This document shows positions 50,495 to 60,220 of a DNA stretch of 64,000 nt, one piece after another; the first letter of the stretch is position 1; the number at the start of each line of letters is the position of its first letter. The DNA lies in NCBI GenBank assembly GCA_964445695.1, contig CAYULF010000010.1:1-64000 (forward strand). Direction: 5' to 3'. The notes under the pieces are model-generated. The model ran no database searches and was not told where the DNA came from. It worked only from the letters and a program-made list of their open reading frames with translations. Made by a program: the position numbers and the translations under genes. The stretch comes from JAUIKM01 sp964445695. Its GTDB lineage: Bacteria > Bacteroidota > Ignavibacteria > Kapaibacteriales > UBA7675.

Positions 50495-52753
50495 ATGATC
50501 CATGATCTCGACATGATCAAATCCGTGTATCAGCAGTTGGCGGACCGGATAGAAAAAACGCGCGCCCTCGTGCAGCGCCCCCTGACGCTGACCGAGAAAA
50601 TCCTCTTTGCGCATATCGACGGCGGCCCGGGTTCCCTCGACGCCGTACCGCAACGCAAATCAAGCTACGTCGACTTCCGCCCCGATCGAGTGGCCATGCA
50701 GGACGCCACCGCCCAGATGGCTCTTCTGCAGTTCATGCTGGCAAAAACTCCCAAAGTTGCCGTGCCGTCCACCGTGCACTGCGACCACCTTATCCGCGCC
50801 GAACACGGCGCCGCGGCCGACCTGAGTCAGTCGCTGGACGAAAATGCCGAGGTTTTTGGCTTCCTGCAGTCCGTCTCCGAAAAATACGGCGTGGGATTCT
50901 GGAAACCGGGCGCCGGCATCATCCACCAGGTGGTGCTTGAAAATTACGCCTTCCCTGGCGGCATGATGATCGGAACCGACTCCCACACGCCGAATGCAGG
51001 CGGCCTCGGCATGGTTGCCATCGGCGTCGGCGGCGCAGATGCCGTGGACGTGATGACGGGCATGCCCTGGGAACTGGCCTTCCCCAAATTGATCGGCGTC
51101 AAGCTGACGGGTAAAATGTCTGGCTGGACCTCGCCCAAGGACGTGATCCTGAAGCTGGCGGGCATCCTGACAGTGAAAGGCGGCACCGGCGCGATCGTGG
51201 AATACTTCGGCGAAGGCTGCGAGTCGATCTCCTGCACAGGTAAAGGAACGATCTGCAACATGGGCGCGGAAATCGGCGCCACGACCTCGCTCTTTCCCTA
51301 TGACGCCAGCATGGCGCGCTACCTGAAAGCGACCGAGCGCGGCGCTGTGGCCGACCTGGCAGACGGCGTGGCCGAACACCTGCGCGCCGACGACGACGTG
51401 GCTGCGAACCCGCAAAATTACTTCGACGAAGTCATCGAGATCGACCTCTCGACGCTGGAGCCGCACATCAACGGGCCGTTCAGCCCGGACCGCGCCTGGC
51501 CGCTCTCCGAGTTTGCCGCGGCGATCCGCGACAACGACTGGCCGAGCGATCTGCGCGTGGCGCTGATCGGTTCCTGCACGAACTCCAGCTACGAAGACAT
51601 GACGCGCGTGGCGAACATCGCCCGTATGGCCGCCGAAAAAGGCCTTAAAGCCAAATCCGAATTCACGATCACGCCCGGCAGCGAGCAGGTGCGCGCGACG
51701 ATTCAACGCGACGGACTGCTCGAACCGATGGAAGCGATCGGCGGCATGGTGCTGGCCAACGCCTGCGGTCCCTGCATCGGCCAGTGGCGTCGTCACGACG
51801 TGCAAAAAGGCGACAAAAACTCGATTATTACCTCGTTTAACCGCAACTTCGCGCGCCGCAACGACGGCAACCCGGACACGCATGCTTTTGTGGCTTCGCC
51901 GGAGACGGTGACGGCTTTTGCGCTGGCGGGCCGTCTGGATTTTGACTTCCGCACGGAATCGATCGACGGCGTCAAACTGGATCCGCCGGCGGGCGACGAA
52001 CTGCCGGCAAAGGGATTTGTGCCCGATCCGGACGGTTTCATCGCTCCCGCGGCCGACGGCTCCAACGTCAACGTTTCCGTTGCGCCCGACTCGAATCGCC
52101 TGCAGGTTCTCGAGCCGTTCAACCCGCCGCAGGCCGCTGAATACACGGACATGCTGGTGCTGCTGAAGGCCGCAGGCAAGTGCACGACCGACCACATCTC
52201 GCCGGCCGGTCCCTGGTTGCGCTTCCGCGGTCACCTGGACAACATTTCCGACAACATGTTCACTGGCGCGATCAACTTTTACAACGGCATGGCCAACAGC
52301 GTCAAAAACCAGCTCACCGGCGAATATGGTGAGATTCCGGCCGTGGCGCGCGGCTATAAAGCCGCCGGTCAACCCTGGATTGTTTTCGGCGATGAAAACT
52401 ACGGTGAAGGTTCGTCGCGCGAGCACGCCGCGATGGAACCGCGCTTCCTGGGCGGCAAGGTTGTGGTCGTCAAGAGTTTTGCGCGCATCCACGAGACCAA
52501 CCTGAAGAAACAGGGCATGCTGCCGCTGACCTTCGTCAACCCGGCCGACTACGATAAAGTCCGCGAAGAGGACCGCGTTGCGCTGGACATCAACAACATC
52601 GCCGTCGGTCAACCTGTGATGCTGACGCTGAAACACGCGGACGGCAGCACCGACACGATCGAAACGCGTCACACGATGAATGAGCAGCAGCTCAAGTGGT
52701 TCCACGCCGGTTCGGCGCTGAACCTGATTGCCGCTCGCGGCGGCGCGGGCTGA
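50495..52753 (+). CDS. acnA: Aconitate hydratase
   Basis: 752 residues, the size of the mitochondrial-type enzyme common in Bacteroidota. The start at 50495 follows AAGGAG at 50482-50487. Cluster ligands are the Cys of GSCTNSSYED (near 360) and the two of ACGPCIGQW (near 424 and 427). Substrate motifs include IGTDSHTPNAGGLG and the swivel domain YGEGSSREHAAMEPR. It interconverts citrate and isocitrate in the TCA cycle through a 4Fe-4S centre in the cytoplasm. It stands alone, with a terminator after it. Confidence 0.97.
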   Translation: MIHDLDMIKSVYQQLADRIEKTRALVQRPLTLTEKILFAHIDGGPGSLDAVPQRKSSYVDFRPDRVAMQDATAQMALLQFMLAKTPKVAVPSTVHCDHLIRAEHGAAADLSQSLDENAEVFGFLQSVSEKYGVGFWKPGAGIIHQVVLENYAFPGGMMIGTDSHTPNAGGLGMVAIGVGGADAVDVMTGMPWELAFPKLIGVKLTGKMSGWTSPKDVILKLAGILTVKGGTGAIVEYFGEGCESISCTGKGTICNMGAEIGATTSLFPYDASMARYLKATERGAVADLADGVAEHLRADDDVAANPQNYFDEVIEIDLSTLEPHINGPFSPDRAWPLSEFAAAIRDNDWPSDLRVALIGSCTNSSYEDMTRVANIARMAAEKGLKAKSEFTITPGSEQVRATIQRDGLLEPMEAIGGMVLANACGPCIGQWRRHDVQKGDKNSIITSFNRNFARRNDGNPDTHAFVASPETVTAFALAGRLDFDFRTESIDGVKLDPPAGDELPAKGFVPDPDGFIAPAADGSNVNVSVAPDSNRLQVLEPFNPPQAAEYTDMLVLLKAAGKCTTDHISPAGPWLRFRGHLDNISDNMFTGAINFYNGMANSVKNQLTGEYGEIPAVARGYKAAGQPWIVFGDENYGEGSSREHAAMEPRFLGGKVVVVKSFARIHETNLKKQGMLPLTFVNPADYDKVREEDRVALDINNIAVGQPVMLTLKHADGSTDTIETRHTMNEQQLKWFHAGSALNLIAARGGAG

Positions 52754-52830
52754 TGACTGACGGAGTGTGTTTGTTGCTGCTCAATTAGTGGTTCCAACAG
52801 CGCATTCGAGCAGTGGTAGATGAATATCAC

Positions 52831-52868
52831 AGGCGGTTTCTTCCGACGGGAAGGACCGCCTTTTTTGT
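52831..52868 (+). terminator. Intrinsic terminator after aconitase
   Basis: AGGCGGT, then TCTTCC - GACG - GGAAGG, then ACCGCCT and six T (52861-52866). The stem is long with a small internal asymmetry. It is 78 bp after the aconitase stop. Confidence 0.85.
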
Positions 52869-53436
52869 GTTTTGAAGTCTATTGCCGGGGCGGCGGGACA
52901 TGCCGTCGGAAAGGGCATCGCGGCAATTTGCAGGCCGGTGTGAACGATATCCGCACCAGGGTGTAATCGCAAACAAGTCGGTTTTTGCCTCAGCAAGAAT
53001 CGTCAGTTCCGGCTCTTTTTTGTTCGTCGGTGGATGCGACGCGGCAGGCCCATGAGGCGCCGCAGGGGACCGCAGCAACAGATCGTTCAAATTTGAAGTG
53101 CGGATGTGACTAATTCATCACAACTGTATTATACCGTGGTCCGGACAGGACCGGAGCCGCACGTACAAGCTATACAACACTTCTCAGGATTCGTGCTCCG
53201 GCGTCGGTTGTGACGAAATTGAATCTTGGCGGTCCTTGACCTCTTACCTTCTACGCAACGGCTACAAAGCCGATACGAGACCCGGTTCTGAGTGCAACCG
53301 GTCCTCAACGGCAGTTGTCGTCCCCCCGACAGCGGTCGCACACGCAGCAGGCGCCAGGCCGATTCCATCCCGGATACAGCAACTTCTTCCGGCACGGCGC
53401 GCCAAATCATAACCTTTGTTTTCAACGGGAACACGT
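52869..53436. other. Intergenic region, no gene seen
   Basis: About 570 bp between the aconitase terminator and the next start. I see no gene, no repeat shared with other spacers and no convincing promoter. The T9SS protein promoter is presumably near 53100-53400. Confidence 0.4.
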
Positions 53437-56235
53437 ATGCGCAGTTTTTACCAACGCAGACCTGGAAATTTACTGATACTCTCGGCCCTGGCGCTTCTGT
53501 GCTGGTCCGGCATGTCCGGAACGGTACAGGCCCAGCAGGACCTCCTGAGCAACTCGCTGCTCGGTCGCGAATTCTGGCTTGCTATTCCACCGATGATCGG
53601 CGATCCTTCCGACGTCAATCCTGAAGACCTTATGCTGATGGTCACGCCGATCCGCGATACCCGCGTTCGCATCGAAGTCAACGGTGTGGAGCAGGAACGC
53701 AACGTTCTGGCCAAAGAGACCGAAATTTTTACGCTGACGAACAGCGGCCTGCGCAACGACTGGCAGGTAAATGAGAGCGAAGTAGCGCTGCCGCAGGGTA
53801 TCCACGTTACGTCAGACGAGCCGATGGCCGTGACGATGTTCAACGGCCGCAACCGCGCCGGCGAAGCCTTCCAGGCGCTGCCCGCCAACAAACTCGGCTA
53901 CCGCTATCGTCACATGGGCTACTACGATCGCAACTTCGGACCCCAGCAAAAGCGCGCCGGCGGTTTTATCATTGTCGCCACGCGCAACGGCACGGAAGTG
54001 AATATTGAACTCGACGGCATCGGCGAGGGACAAACCGAAGGCGGTCATGACTTCATCGACCCCGAATTCGAAGTGTCGATGAACCGCGGTGACGTGTACA
54101 TGGTGCGCGGCGAAGGCGAGGCGGTCCAGGGCAGCTACGACATCAGCGGCACGCTGATTGAAGCGTCGCACCCCGTAGCCGTCATCGCGTTCCACCAGCA
54201 GATCAACGTCCCCGCCGCCGCTGCCAACGCCGCGACCGGCGGCCTGAGCGAGATGCTGCCGCCGACCAACACCTGGGGCAAAACCTACATCGCCCTGGCC
54301 TGGCAGGAAGTCTCACAGGCGCAGGTGTCGCACTACCGCGTGACCGCCGATCAGAAATTCACGGAAATTCTGGTGCGTTCCTACAACTCGACCAACGATC
54401 AGTTGATCGAACAGAAAAACGCCAATCTTATTGAAGCGGGCGATTTCCGCGCGTTTGAAGACATCGACCCCTGGGCCAACCCGGGTGCGTACCTGCGCGA
54501 CCTGACTCTCTGGACTTCCGACAAGCCGTTCTATCTGATGCAGTACTCGGGCGGCAACGTCTGGCAGGAAGCGCGTCCGCACATGTCGTCGGTTCCCTCC
54601 ACGGATCAGATGGTCAACAGCACGATGTTTATTACGCCGTCGGAAACCTACTCGTCCAAACGCAACCGCGTACACATGATCGCGGAATCGCTGCCGGAGA
54701 ACGCCGAGCTCTCGCCGTTTACCGCTATTCGCATCAACGGTCAGGTGCTGACGGACGCGCAGCCGACGCTGTTTGCCACGAAAGTGCCGGGCACGGACTA
54801 TTGGTGGGCAACCTTTAACGTGGAGCCGGGAGAGACCTACACGATGGACGGTGACGTGAAGTTCAACGGCATCCTCTACGGTCAGTTCCAATGGGGTTCG
54901 TACAGCCATCCGATTGCCATGGGCTTTAACGATCTGGAAGGGTTTGACGAGCTGCCTCCGGAAATCAGCTTCGAGCGCGAGTGTTCGTCCGTGATCATTA
55001 CTACGACGGAACTGCGCAACGGTCAGCCGGGCGACGATCCGCGACAGGAAGACTCCGGTATTGCCGACGTCGGCATCGTCGCCGAGGAAAGCATGAATGC
55101 GCGCATCGAATACATTACGCCCGTCAATGTGCTGGGATTTGAAGGTGTGACGCAGTTTGAATTCCGCATCCGCGCCATCGACCCGACGGAGGCGGTGACG
55201 GCCCGCATTCAGGTGTTGGACCGCGCCGGCAACCTGGCGTTTGAAACGATTGAAATCGAGGCGTCGTCCGAGTTGCTCGAACTGAGCCGCAGCCGCGACG
55301 ACTTCGGTGACGTGCGCATCGGCGTGGAAGCGCGCAAAACAATTGCGATTGAAAACCCGACGCCCGAAGACCTCGTCGTCACCGGCATCGAGCTGGTGTA
55401 CAACGTCGTGACGCCCTTTGAAATCATCGACATGCCCGAGTTGCCGCTGACCATCGAGTCCGGCGGCGACCTGCCGCTGGAAGTGCGCTACATTCCGAAA
55501 CGCGAAGACATCGGCGACCGCCCCGACAGCGTGGGCGTGCGCGCCACGACGGCGTGCAATGTCTTTGACATGGGCAAACTCTTCGGCAGCGGCGTACAGT
55601 CGGAAATCACCGTGACGGAGCTCTGGGAAGCGGAGACAACAGCGGTGCTGGACGAGTCCTGCAACGATCTTGCCGGCATCCGCGTGAACAACGACGGCAC
55701 CGCGACGCTGACGATCACGGCAATCGAAGTCGACTCCGATCAGTTTAACATCGACAATCTGAGCGTGACGTTGCCGGCCAAAGTCAATCCGAACTCCGGC
55801 CTCAGCATCCGCGGCATGTGTTTTGCTCCGACGGAAGAAGGCGAGCACGAAGTCGTTGCGCGATTCATTATCGACGACGGAGGCGGTGAGCAACCCTACG
55901 CCTCGCGCTGGACCGGCACGGCCGAAGGCATCGTGGACGACGTTCGCGATCCTGCGCTGCCGGGTTACGTGCTCTTCAGCGCTACGCCCAATCCGGTTGT
56001 GAGCGGCGGCGACGGCGCCGTGGCGCTGCGCTACGCGCTGGGTCGTCCCGGACAGACGCGACTGAGCGTCTTCGACGCGCTCGGCAACCGCATCCTGACG
56101 CTGGTGGACGAATACCAGTCGGCCGGCGAACACAGTGTTAACTTCAGCACGACGGCGCTGGCGCCGGGCGTGTACAGCTATCGCCTTGAAGCCGGTCAGT
56201 TCAACGCTGCCGAGCAATTTGTGGTGGTGCGTTAA
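53437..56235 (+). CDS. Secreted IgGFc-binding-like protein with T9SS sorting domain
   Basis: 932 residues from the ATG at 53437 (MRSFYQRRPGNLLILSALAL), with ACGGGA upstream; the earlier ATG at 53416 is less suited to a signal peptide. Signal peptide to about residue 33 (VQAQ). The first half (about 38-470) begins LLGREFWLAIPP and runs like the IgGFc-binding N-terminal domain of surface proteins (SDEPMAVTMFNGRN, SYDISGTLIEASHPVAVIAFHQ). The middle has immunoglobulin-like/choice-of-anchor repeats (about 600-820). The last ~85 residues are a T9SS sorting domain (SATPNPVVSGGDG..., LAPGVYSYRLEAG, FVVVR). It should be exported by T9SS and displayed or released; the ligand is unknown. Single gene with its own terminator. 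Confidence 0.9.
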   Translation: MRSFYQRRPGNLLILSALALLCWSGMSGTVQAQQDLLSNSLLGREFWLAIPPMIGDPSDVNPEDLMLMVTPIRDTRVRIEVNGVEQERNVLAKETEIFTLTNSGLRNDWQVNESEVALPQGIHVTSDEPMAVTMFNGRNRAGEAFQALPANKLGYRYRHMGYYDRNFGPQQKRAGGFIIVATRNGTEVNIELDGIGEGQTEGGHDFIDPEFEVSMNRGDVYMVRGEGEAVQGSYDISGTLIEASHPVAVIAFHQQINVPAAAANAATGGLSEMLPPTNTWGKTYIALAWQEVSQAQVSHYRVTADQKFTEILVRSYNSTNDQLIEQKNANLIEAGDFRAFEDIDPWANPGAYLRDLTLWTSDKPFYLMQYSGGNVWQEARPHMSSVPSTDQMVNSTMFITPSETYSSKRNRVHMIAESLPENAELSPFTAIRINGQVLTDAQPTLFATKVPGTDYWWATFNVEPGETYTMDGDVKFNGILYGQFQWGSYSHPIAMGFNDLEGFDELPPEISFERECSSVIITTTELRNGQPGDDPRQEDSGIADVGIVAEESMNARIEYITPVNVLGFEGVTQFEFRIRAIDPTEAVTARIQVLDRAGNLAFETIEIEASSELLELSRSRDDFGDVRIGVEARKTIAIENPTPEDLVVTGIELVYNVVTPFEIIDMPELPLTIESGGDLPLEVRYIPKREDIGDRPDSVGVRATTACNVFDMGKLFGSGVQSEITVTELWEAETTAVLDESCNDLAGIRVNNDGTATLTITAIEVDSDQFNIDNLSVTLPAKVNPNSGLSIRGMCFAPTEEGEHEVVARFIIDDGGGEQPYASRWTGTAEGIVDDVRDPALPGYVLFSATPNPVVSGGDGAVALRYALGRPGQTRLSVFDALGNRILTLVDEYQSAGEHSVNFSTTALAPGVYSYRLEAGQFNAAEQFVVVR

Positions 56236-56275
56236 CAATACCTCGCACGGCGGTAACACGCCGTTGACCCTAAAA

Positions 56276-56322
56276 CAAACGCCGCCCTTCTGTTTAACAG
56301 AAAGGCGGCGTTTGTGTTTTCT
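56276..56322. terminator. Bidirectional intrinsic terminator
   Basis: AAACGCCGCC (56277-56286), inner CTTCTG - TTTAA - CAGAAAG, GGCGGCGTTT (56304-56313), then TGTGTTTT; the opposite strand has an A/T-rich tail too. It separates the T9SS protein gene from the convergent hypothetical gene at 56362-56934. Confidence 0.88.
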
Positions 56323-56361
56323 GATGAGCGCTTGAACAAGGTGCGTTTAATCTGCGCCGGA

Positions 56362-56934
56362 TTAATTCTCTGTCTGCGGCGCTTCGCCGCTTCCGGCTGC
56401 AGCGCTGTTGGCGCCCAGGGCGGACTTGACGACGTCAAAGGCTTTGCGTTCCTGCGGCGAGGAGATGCAGCCGCGCAGAATGGCCAGCGCCTCTTCGAGA
56501 TTGGGTTTCGGCAGCAGCAGTTCGCGTTCTTCGCTGGTAGCCGGACGCGCCGAATGGATGGCGGCCAGCGGTCGGTTGTCCTGCACCTTCAGCTCGCCGG
56601 TCGTGAAGTTGTAAGACTTGGTAAAGGACAGTTTGTCGTCAAACACCACGGTGCCGGTGACGACCAGTCGGTCCGACGCGTCGATCACGTAGGTTTCGAC
56701 CGGATTCCAGCGGTAGCCTGCGCCGTTGAACTCGCCGTCGGCGGGCTGCTGCGGCGACTGGGCGGGAGCGCCCTGCTGATTGCCATCCGTATTTTCAGCT
56801 TCTTTATCCGACGCTTTGAACGAAATGTCAAACATCGATTCGACCGACTTGAAAAACTTCTCTACTTCCGGTTTGGTCTGATCGTACATATCCCGAAACA
56901 CCGATTCCACGGAGCGCTTTTTATCCGAGCCCAT
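56362..56934 (-). CDS. Conserved-looking hypothetical protein
   Basis: 190 residues from the ATG at 56932-56934 (MGSDKKRSVESVFRDMYDQT), chosen because GGAGAAAG lies immediately upstream on the minus strand; the open frame extends 46 codons more without support. It is soluble, with an N-terminal helical part, a Gln/Pro/Ala-rich linker (about 55-70), a beta-rich middle (YVIDASDRLVVTGTVVFDDKLSFTKSYNF) and a helical C-terminal half (LLPKPNLEEALAILRG). I recognise no family. Codon use matches its neighbours, so it is probably a real gene. Confidence 0.7.
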   Translation of the reverse strand: MGSDKKRSVESVFRDMYDQTKPEVEKFFKSVESMFDISFKASDKEAENTDGNQQGAPAQSPQQPADGEFNGAGYRWNPVETYVIDASDRLVVTGTVVFDDKLSFTKSYNFTTGELKVQDNRPLAAIHSARPATSEERELLLPKPNLEEALAILRGCISSPQERKAFDVVKSALGANSAAAGSGEAPQTEN

Positions 56935-57112
56935 TATCTTTCTCCAGATTGTATGTCGAATCCACGAGTTCACCATGCGGGCAATATACTCTTCCATGGC
57001 CAACAAGTTACGTCCATTTTTCGTCTTCGCTCCTTCCGTGCGGGAAGGCGCGAGCAAGCCCGCACGGGACAAACAAAAGCGGCCTTTTTATTCAGGAAAA
57101 ACGAGGTAGGGC

Positions 57113-57577
57113 GTGTCAATTGCGCTGAAAACGGCAAATCCGGACTTTCGCGAGACGATTCTGCGGCACCTGGAGCGGCAGGAATTTATGAAACATATCG
57201 GCTGCGTGCTGACGTCGATCGAGGTGGGGCGGGTGACGGCCGAGATTCCGCTCGAGCGCGAACACCAACAGCAGATCGGTCTGGTGCACGGCGGCGTGAT
57301 TGCCACGATAGCGGACGTTGCGGCCGGTTTTGCCGGTTTTACGCTGGTCGGGCCGCAGGAACACACGGTGACGGCCGAGATTAAAATCAGCTATTTTTCG
57401 CCGGGACGCGGGCAAACGCTCGTGGCCGAGGGGCGCGTCGTCAAGCCGGGTCGTCGCATGCATTTTTGCGAGGCGGACGTTTTTGTGGTCGGCGACGCGG
57501 GCCGCAAACTGATTGCGCGGGCCACCACCACCATGGCCGTGATTGATCCGCGCGAAAAGGGCCTTATCCAATCCTGA
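57113..57577 (+). CDS. PaaI-family (hotdog) thioesterase
   Basis: 154 residues starting from a GTG at 57113, with GAGGTAGG just upstream. The hotdog-fold signature LVHGGVIATIADVAAGFAGF contains the catalytic-helix His-Gly-Gly and Asp; EIKISYFSPG and the following strands agree with PaaI/YbgC-type acyl-CoA thioesterases, which are cytoplasmic. The substrate cannot be told from the sequence. A gene-end motif follows at 57599-57629. Confidence 0.9.
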   Translation: MSIALKTANPDFRETILRHLERQEFMKHIGCVLTSIEVGRVTAEIPLEREHQQQIGLVHGGVIATIADVAAGFAGFTLVGPQEHTVTAEIKISYFSPGRGQTLVAEGRVVKPGRRMHFCEADVFVVGDAGRKLIARATTTMAVIDPREKGLIQS

Positions 57578-57745
57578 ACTGCGCCGTTGCCGGCTTGTTT
57601 TAAATCCGCTTTTGTTCGTCGCGCAGAATCAGGCCCCAGGTTTTCGGGGCGGTCCGCGCGTGCAAGAGTTGGGCGGTTATTGCGTCAATAACAATCTGAT
57701 CGACTGAATCACTGAGACTGTTCGAAGTAAAAACACGGTGAGAAT

Positions 57746-59059
57746 ATGAATTTCCAGAAGCTGACACTGAAAGCCCAGGAAGCGATGCAGTCCGCTCAGG
57801 AGCTGGCGTCGACCAGTTCCAACCAGGCGATAGAACCGGCGCACGTCCTCAGCGTGCTGCTGGACGACAAGGGCGGCATCATTGCACCGATGCTGATGAA
57901 GCTGGGCGTGAATGTAGACAACCTGAAAAGCGGCATCGACGCCGAAATCGAAAAACTGCCGAAGGTGAGCGGCGCGGCGCTGGGCAACCAGTTTGTGTCG
58001 TCGGACATGGCCAAGGTGCTGGACATCGCGCTGGCCGAAGCGCAGTCGCTCAAAGACGAATACGTCAGCACCGAGCACCTGCTGATCGCGCTGGCGGAGC
58101 AGCGCAGCGACACGGGACGCATGCTGAAGGCGCAGGGCGTGACCAAAGAAACGATCATGCGCATTCTGAAGGACTTCCGCGGTTCGCGGCGCGTGACGGA
58201 TCAGAATCCGGAAGACAAATACCAGGCGCTCAAGAAGTACGGCCGCGTGCTGAACGACGAGGTGCGCAAGGGCAAGGTCGACCCGATTATCGGCCGCGAG
58301 GACGAGATACGGCGCGTGCTGCAGGTGCTGGCGCGCCGCACCAAAAACAACCCGGTGCTCATCGGCGAGCCCGGCGTGGGTAAAACGGCGATAGCGGAAG
58401 GCATCGCCCAGCGCATCGTTGAGGGCGACGTTCCCGACTCGCTCAAGTCCAAGCAGATCGTTGCGCTGGACATGGCGTCGCTGGTGGCGGGCGCTCAGTT
58501 CCGCGGTCAGTTTGAGGAGCGTCTCAAAGCCGTGGTGGAGGAAGTCACCGAGTCCAACGGCGAAATCATTCTGTTTATCGACGAGCTGCACACGCTGGTG
58601 GGCGCGGGCGCTACGAGCGGCAGTATGGACGCTGCGAACATTCTCAAACCCGCGCTGGCGCGCGGCGAACTGCGCACGATTGGTGCGACGACGCTGGACG
58701 AGTACCACAAGTACATCGAAAAAGACGCCGCGCTGGAGCGTCGTTTCCAGCGCGTCCTGATCGAGGAGCCGTCGGTTGAGGACGCAATTTCTATCCTGCG
58801 CGGCCTGCGCGAGAAGTACGAGGTACACCACGGCGTGCGGATTACGGACGCGGCGTTGGTGGCGGCGGCACAGCTTTCGGACAGGTACATCACGGACCGC
58901 TTTCTGCCGGACAAAGCTATCGACCTTGTGGACGAGGCGGCGAGCAAGCTGCGCATCGAGATCGACTCGATGCCGGAGGAGCTGGACTCGCTGGAGCGTC
59001 GCATCCGCACGCTGGAGATCGAGAAGCAGGCTTTGTTAAGGGAGTTGGGGGAGTCGTAG
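57746..59059 (+). CDS. clpB: ClpB truncated after first ATPase domain
   Basis: 437 residues against ~860 for intact ClpB. Present: the Clp N domain (1-145, MNFQKLTLKAQEAMQSAQEL, paired helices), NBD1 with Walker A GEPGVGKTAIAEG (near 208-216), Walker B ILFIDELHTLVGAG, sensor GATTLDEY and arginine finger region LERRFQ, then the start of the middle domain (RRIRTLEIEKQALL). It then diverges over about six codons and stops. The coiled-coil middle domain and all of NBD2 are missing, and no NBD2 reading frame follows; instead there is a terminator and ~900 bp of repeat-rich spacer. Either a 3' deletion made a pseudogene, or this is a short functional variant. The remaining sequence is intact without frameshifts. 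Confidence 0.9.
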   Translation: MNFQKLTLKAQEAMQSAQELASTSSNQAIEPAHVLSVLLDDKGGIIAPMLMKLGVNVDNLKSGIDAEIEKLPKVSGAALGNQFVSSDMAKVLDIALAEAQSLKDEYVSTEHLLIALAEQRSDTGRMLKAQGVTKETIMRILKDFRGSRRVTDQNPEDKYQALKKYGRVLNDEVRKGKVDPIIGREDEIRRVLQVLARRTKNNPVLIGEPGVGKTAIAEGIAQRIVEGDVPDSLKSKQIVALDMASLVAGAQFRGQFEERLKAVVEEVTESNGEIILFIDELHTLVGAGATSGSMDAANILKPALARGELRTIGATTLDEYHKYIEKDAALERRFQRVLIEEPSVEDAISILRGLREKYEVHHGVRITDAALVAAAQLSDRYITDRFLPDKAIDLVDEAASKLRIEIDSMPEELDSLERRIRTLEIEKQALLRELGES

Positions 59060-59102
59060 CGCGGGTGAGTGAAGAGTTAAACAGAGCTTCGTGAGATTAA
59101 AG

Positions 59103-59132
59103 GCCGGGTTCGGGAGAATCCGGCTTTTGTTG
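59103..59132 (+). terminator. Intrinsic terminator after truncated clpB
   Basis: GCCGGGTTC, loop GGGA, GAATCCGGC, then TTTTGTTGTTT; a 9-bp stem with one G-T pair, 43 bp after the stop. Confidence 0.85.
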
Positions 59133-59155
59133 TTTAATTGATGTTTGTATTTCTT

Positions 59156-59240
59156 GAGTGATGGAGTTTTTGGTGCGGGAGTTTTTGAGTGATGGAGTTT
59201 TTAGTGCGGGAGTTTTTAAGTGATGGGTTTTCATGTGGGC
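59156..59240. repeat. 31-bp tandem repeat, about 2.5 units
   Basis: GAGTGATGGAGTTTTTGGTG-type units begin at 59156 and 59187, with a partial third at 59218 (AAGTGATGGGTTTT). T-rich and noncoding; lies between the clpB terminator and the 219-bp duplication. Confidence 0.75.
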
Positions 59241-59251
59241 GATGTAGTTTG

Positions 59252-59470
59252 AAGACTTCGGGTTTGTTTAAACCGGCCGAACTCTCGGCTAGATCAGGGG
59301 ACCGCCCCGCCGCCTCCACGGTCGAGTCCTCCGCGCACCAGACACACTCCTCCCACCCTGCATTGTGTGCAGATTTTTTGAGTGAAGGCCGTCGCGGATT
59401 CACGCGCCGCATGCTGCGCGTTTCATCATGTCAAGATTAAACAAGTTGGTCATTCTACACCAGCGGATAA
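59252..59470. repeat. 219-bp direct duplication, copy 1
   Basis: Identical to 59667-59885 except for one base that I can see (TTTAAACCGG against TTTAAAACGG). It contains a full ~130-bp dispersed element (59292-59420). Weak similarity continues beyond both right ends (GGTATTGAATTTC against GGTATTAAATACC), so the real duplicated unit was perhaps longer and has partly diverged. Confidence 0.92.
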
Positions 59471-59666
59471 CACTGAACGGTATTGAATTTCTGTTTGATC
59501 GTGCTGAATAGTCCGCCAAGTGGGAGCGATGCGCCGATTGTTAACCTGGAATTCGGCAGCTGGTTCCGTCCGGGGTGATGAGCTGGTGTGCGTCAAACCT
59601 ACGCTACTCAATTTGGTGCCGCTGCAAGTCTCGCCGCCACAGGATCAGAGGCGTCGAGGAAGTTTA

Positions 59667-59885
59667 AAGACTTCGGGTTTGTTTAAAACGGCCGAACTCT
59701 CGGCTAGATCAGGGGACCGCCCCGCCGCCTCCACGGTCGAGTCCTCCGCGCACCAGACACACTCCTCCCACCCTGCATTGTGTGCAGATTTTTTGAGTGA
59801 AGGCCGTCGCGGATTCACGCGCCGCATGCTGCGCGTTTCATCATGTCAAGATTAAACAAGTTGGTCATTCTACACCAGCGGATAA
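59667..59885. repeat. 219-bp direct duplication, copy 2
   Basis: Second copy, 415 bp downstream. Contains the dispersed element at 59707-59835. The 196 bp between copies (59471-59666) show no gene. The spacer from 59060 to 59992 as a whole holds only the terminator, the 31-bp tandem repeat and these copies. Confidence 0.92.
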
Positions 59886-59992
59886 AACTTACTGGTATTA
59901 AATACCTGGTTGAACGTACCGAATTTTCCGTTAAACGGGGATCGAACTGTGCCGACTGGCCGCTGCATAGTCATTGCAGCTTAAACAACACA

Positions 59993-60220
59993 TCAATTGT
60001 CGCCGGCCTGCTCCACACTGTCCGCCCCCGCGTGCTGCATCTCCGCCTCCGCCGCGCGCGCCGAATCCCGCTGCCGGTTGGCCTTTACGCGCATCGAATC
60101 CAGGTAGTGTTTTTTGTACTCAAAGCGACGCTGTTTGGCTTCGTAGCGCTCGCACCAGCCGCCGGTGAGAGCAAAGGCGCTGAGCAGTGCCGCCGCGATG
60201 AAAATCGGAAAGCGCTTCAT
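59993..60220 (-). CDS. Small secreted protein of unknown function
   Basis: 75 residues. Signal peptide MKRFPIFIAAALLSAFALTG (a Cys at residue 23 is not in a good lipobox), then a very charged helical tail (RYEAKQRRFEYKKHYLDSMRVKANRQRDSARAAEAEMQ). The start overlaps the rlmB stop by 4 bp, which supports a real, coupled gene. No family recognised. Confidence 0.65.
   Translation of the reverse strand: MKRFPIFIAAALLSAFALTGGWCERYEAKQRRFEYKKHYLDSMRVKANRQRDSARAAEAEMQHAGADSVEQAGDN

Noticed and set aside
50660..52705. 681-codon minus-strand open frame
   Set aside because: Antisense to aconitase, whose plus frame has all the catalytic motifs.
54313..56259. 648-codon minus-strand open frame
   Set aside because: Antisense to the T9SS protein; no recognisable motif.
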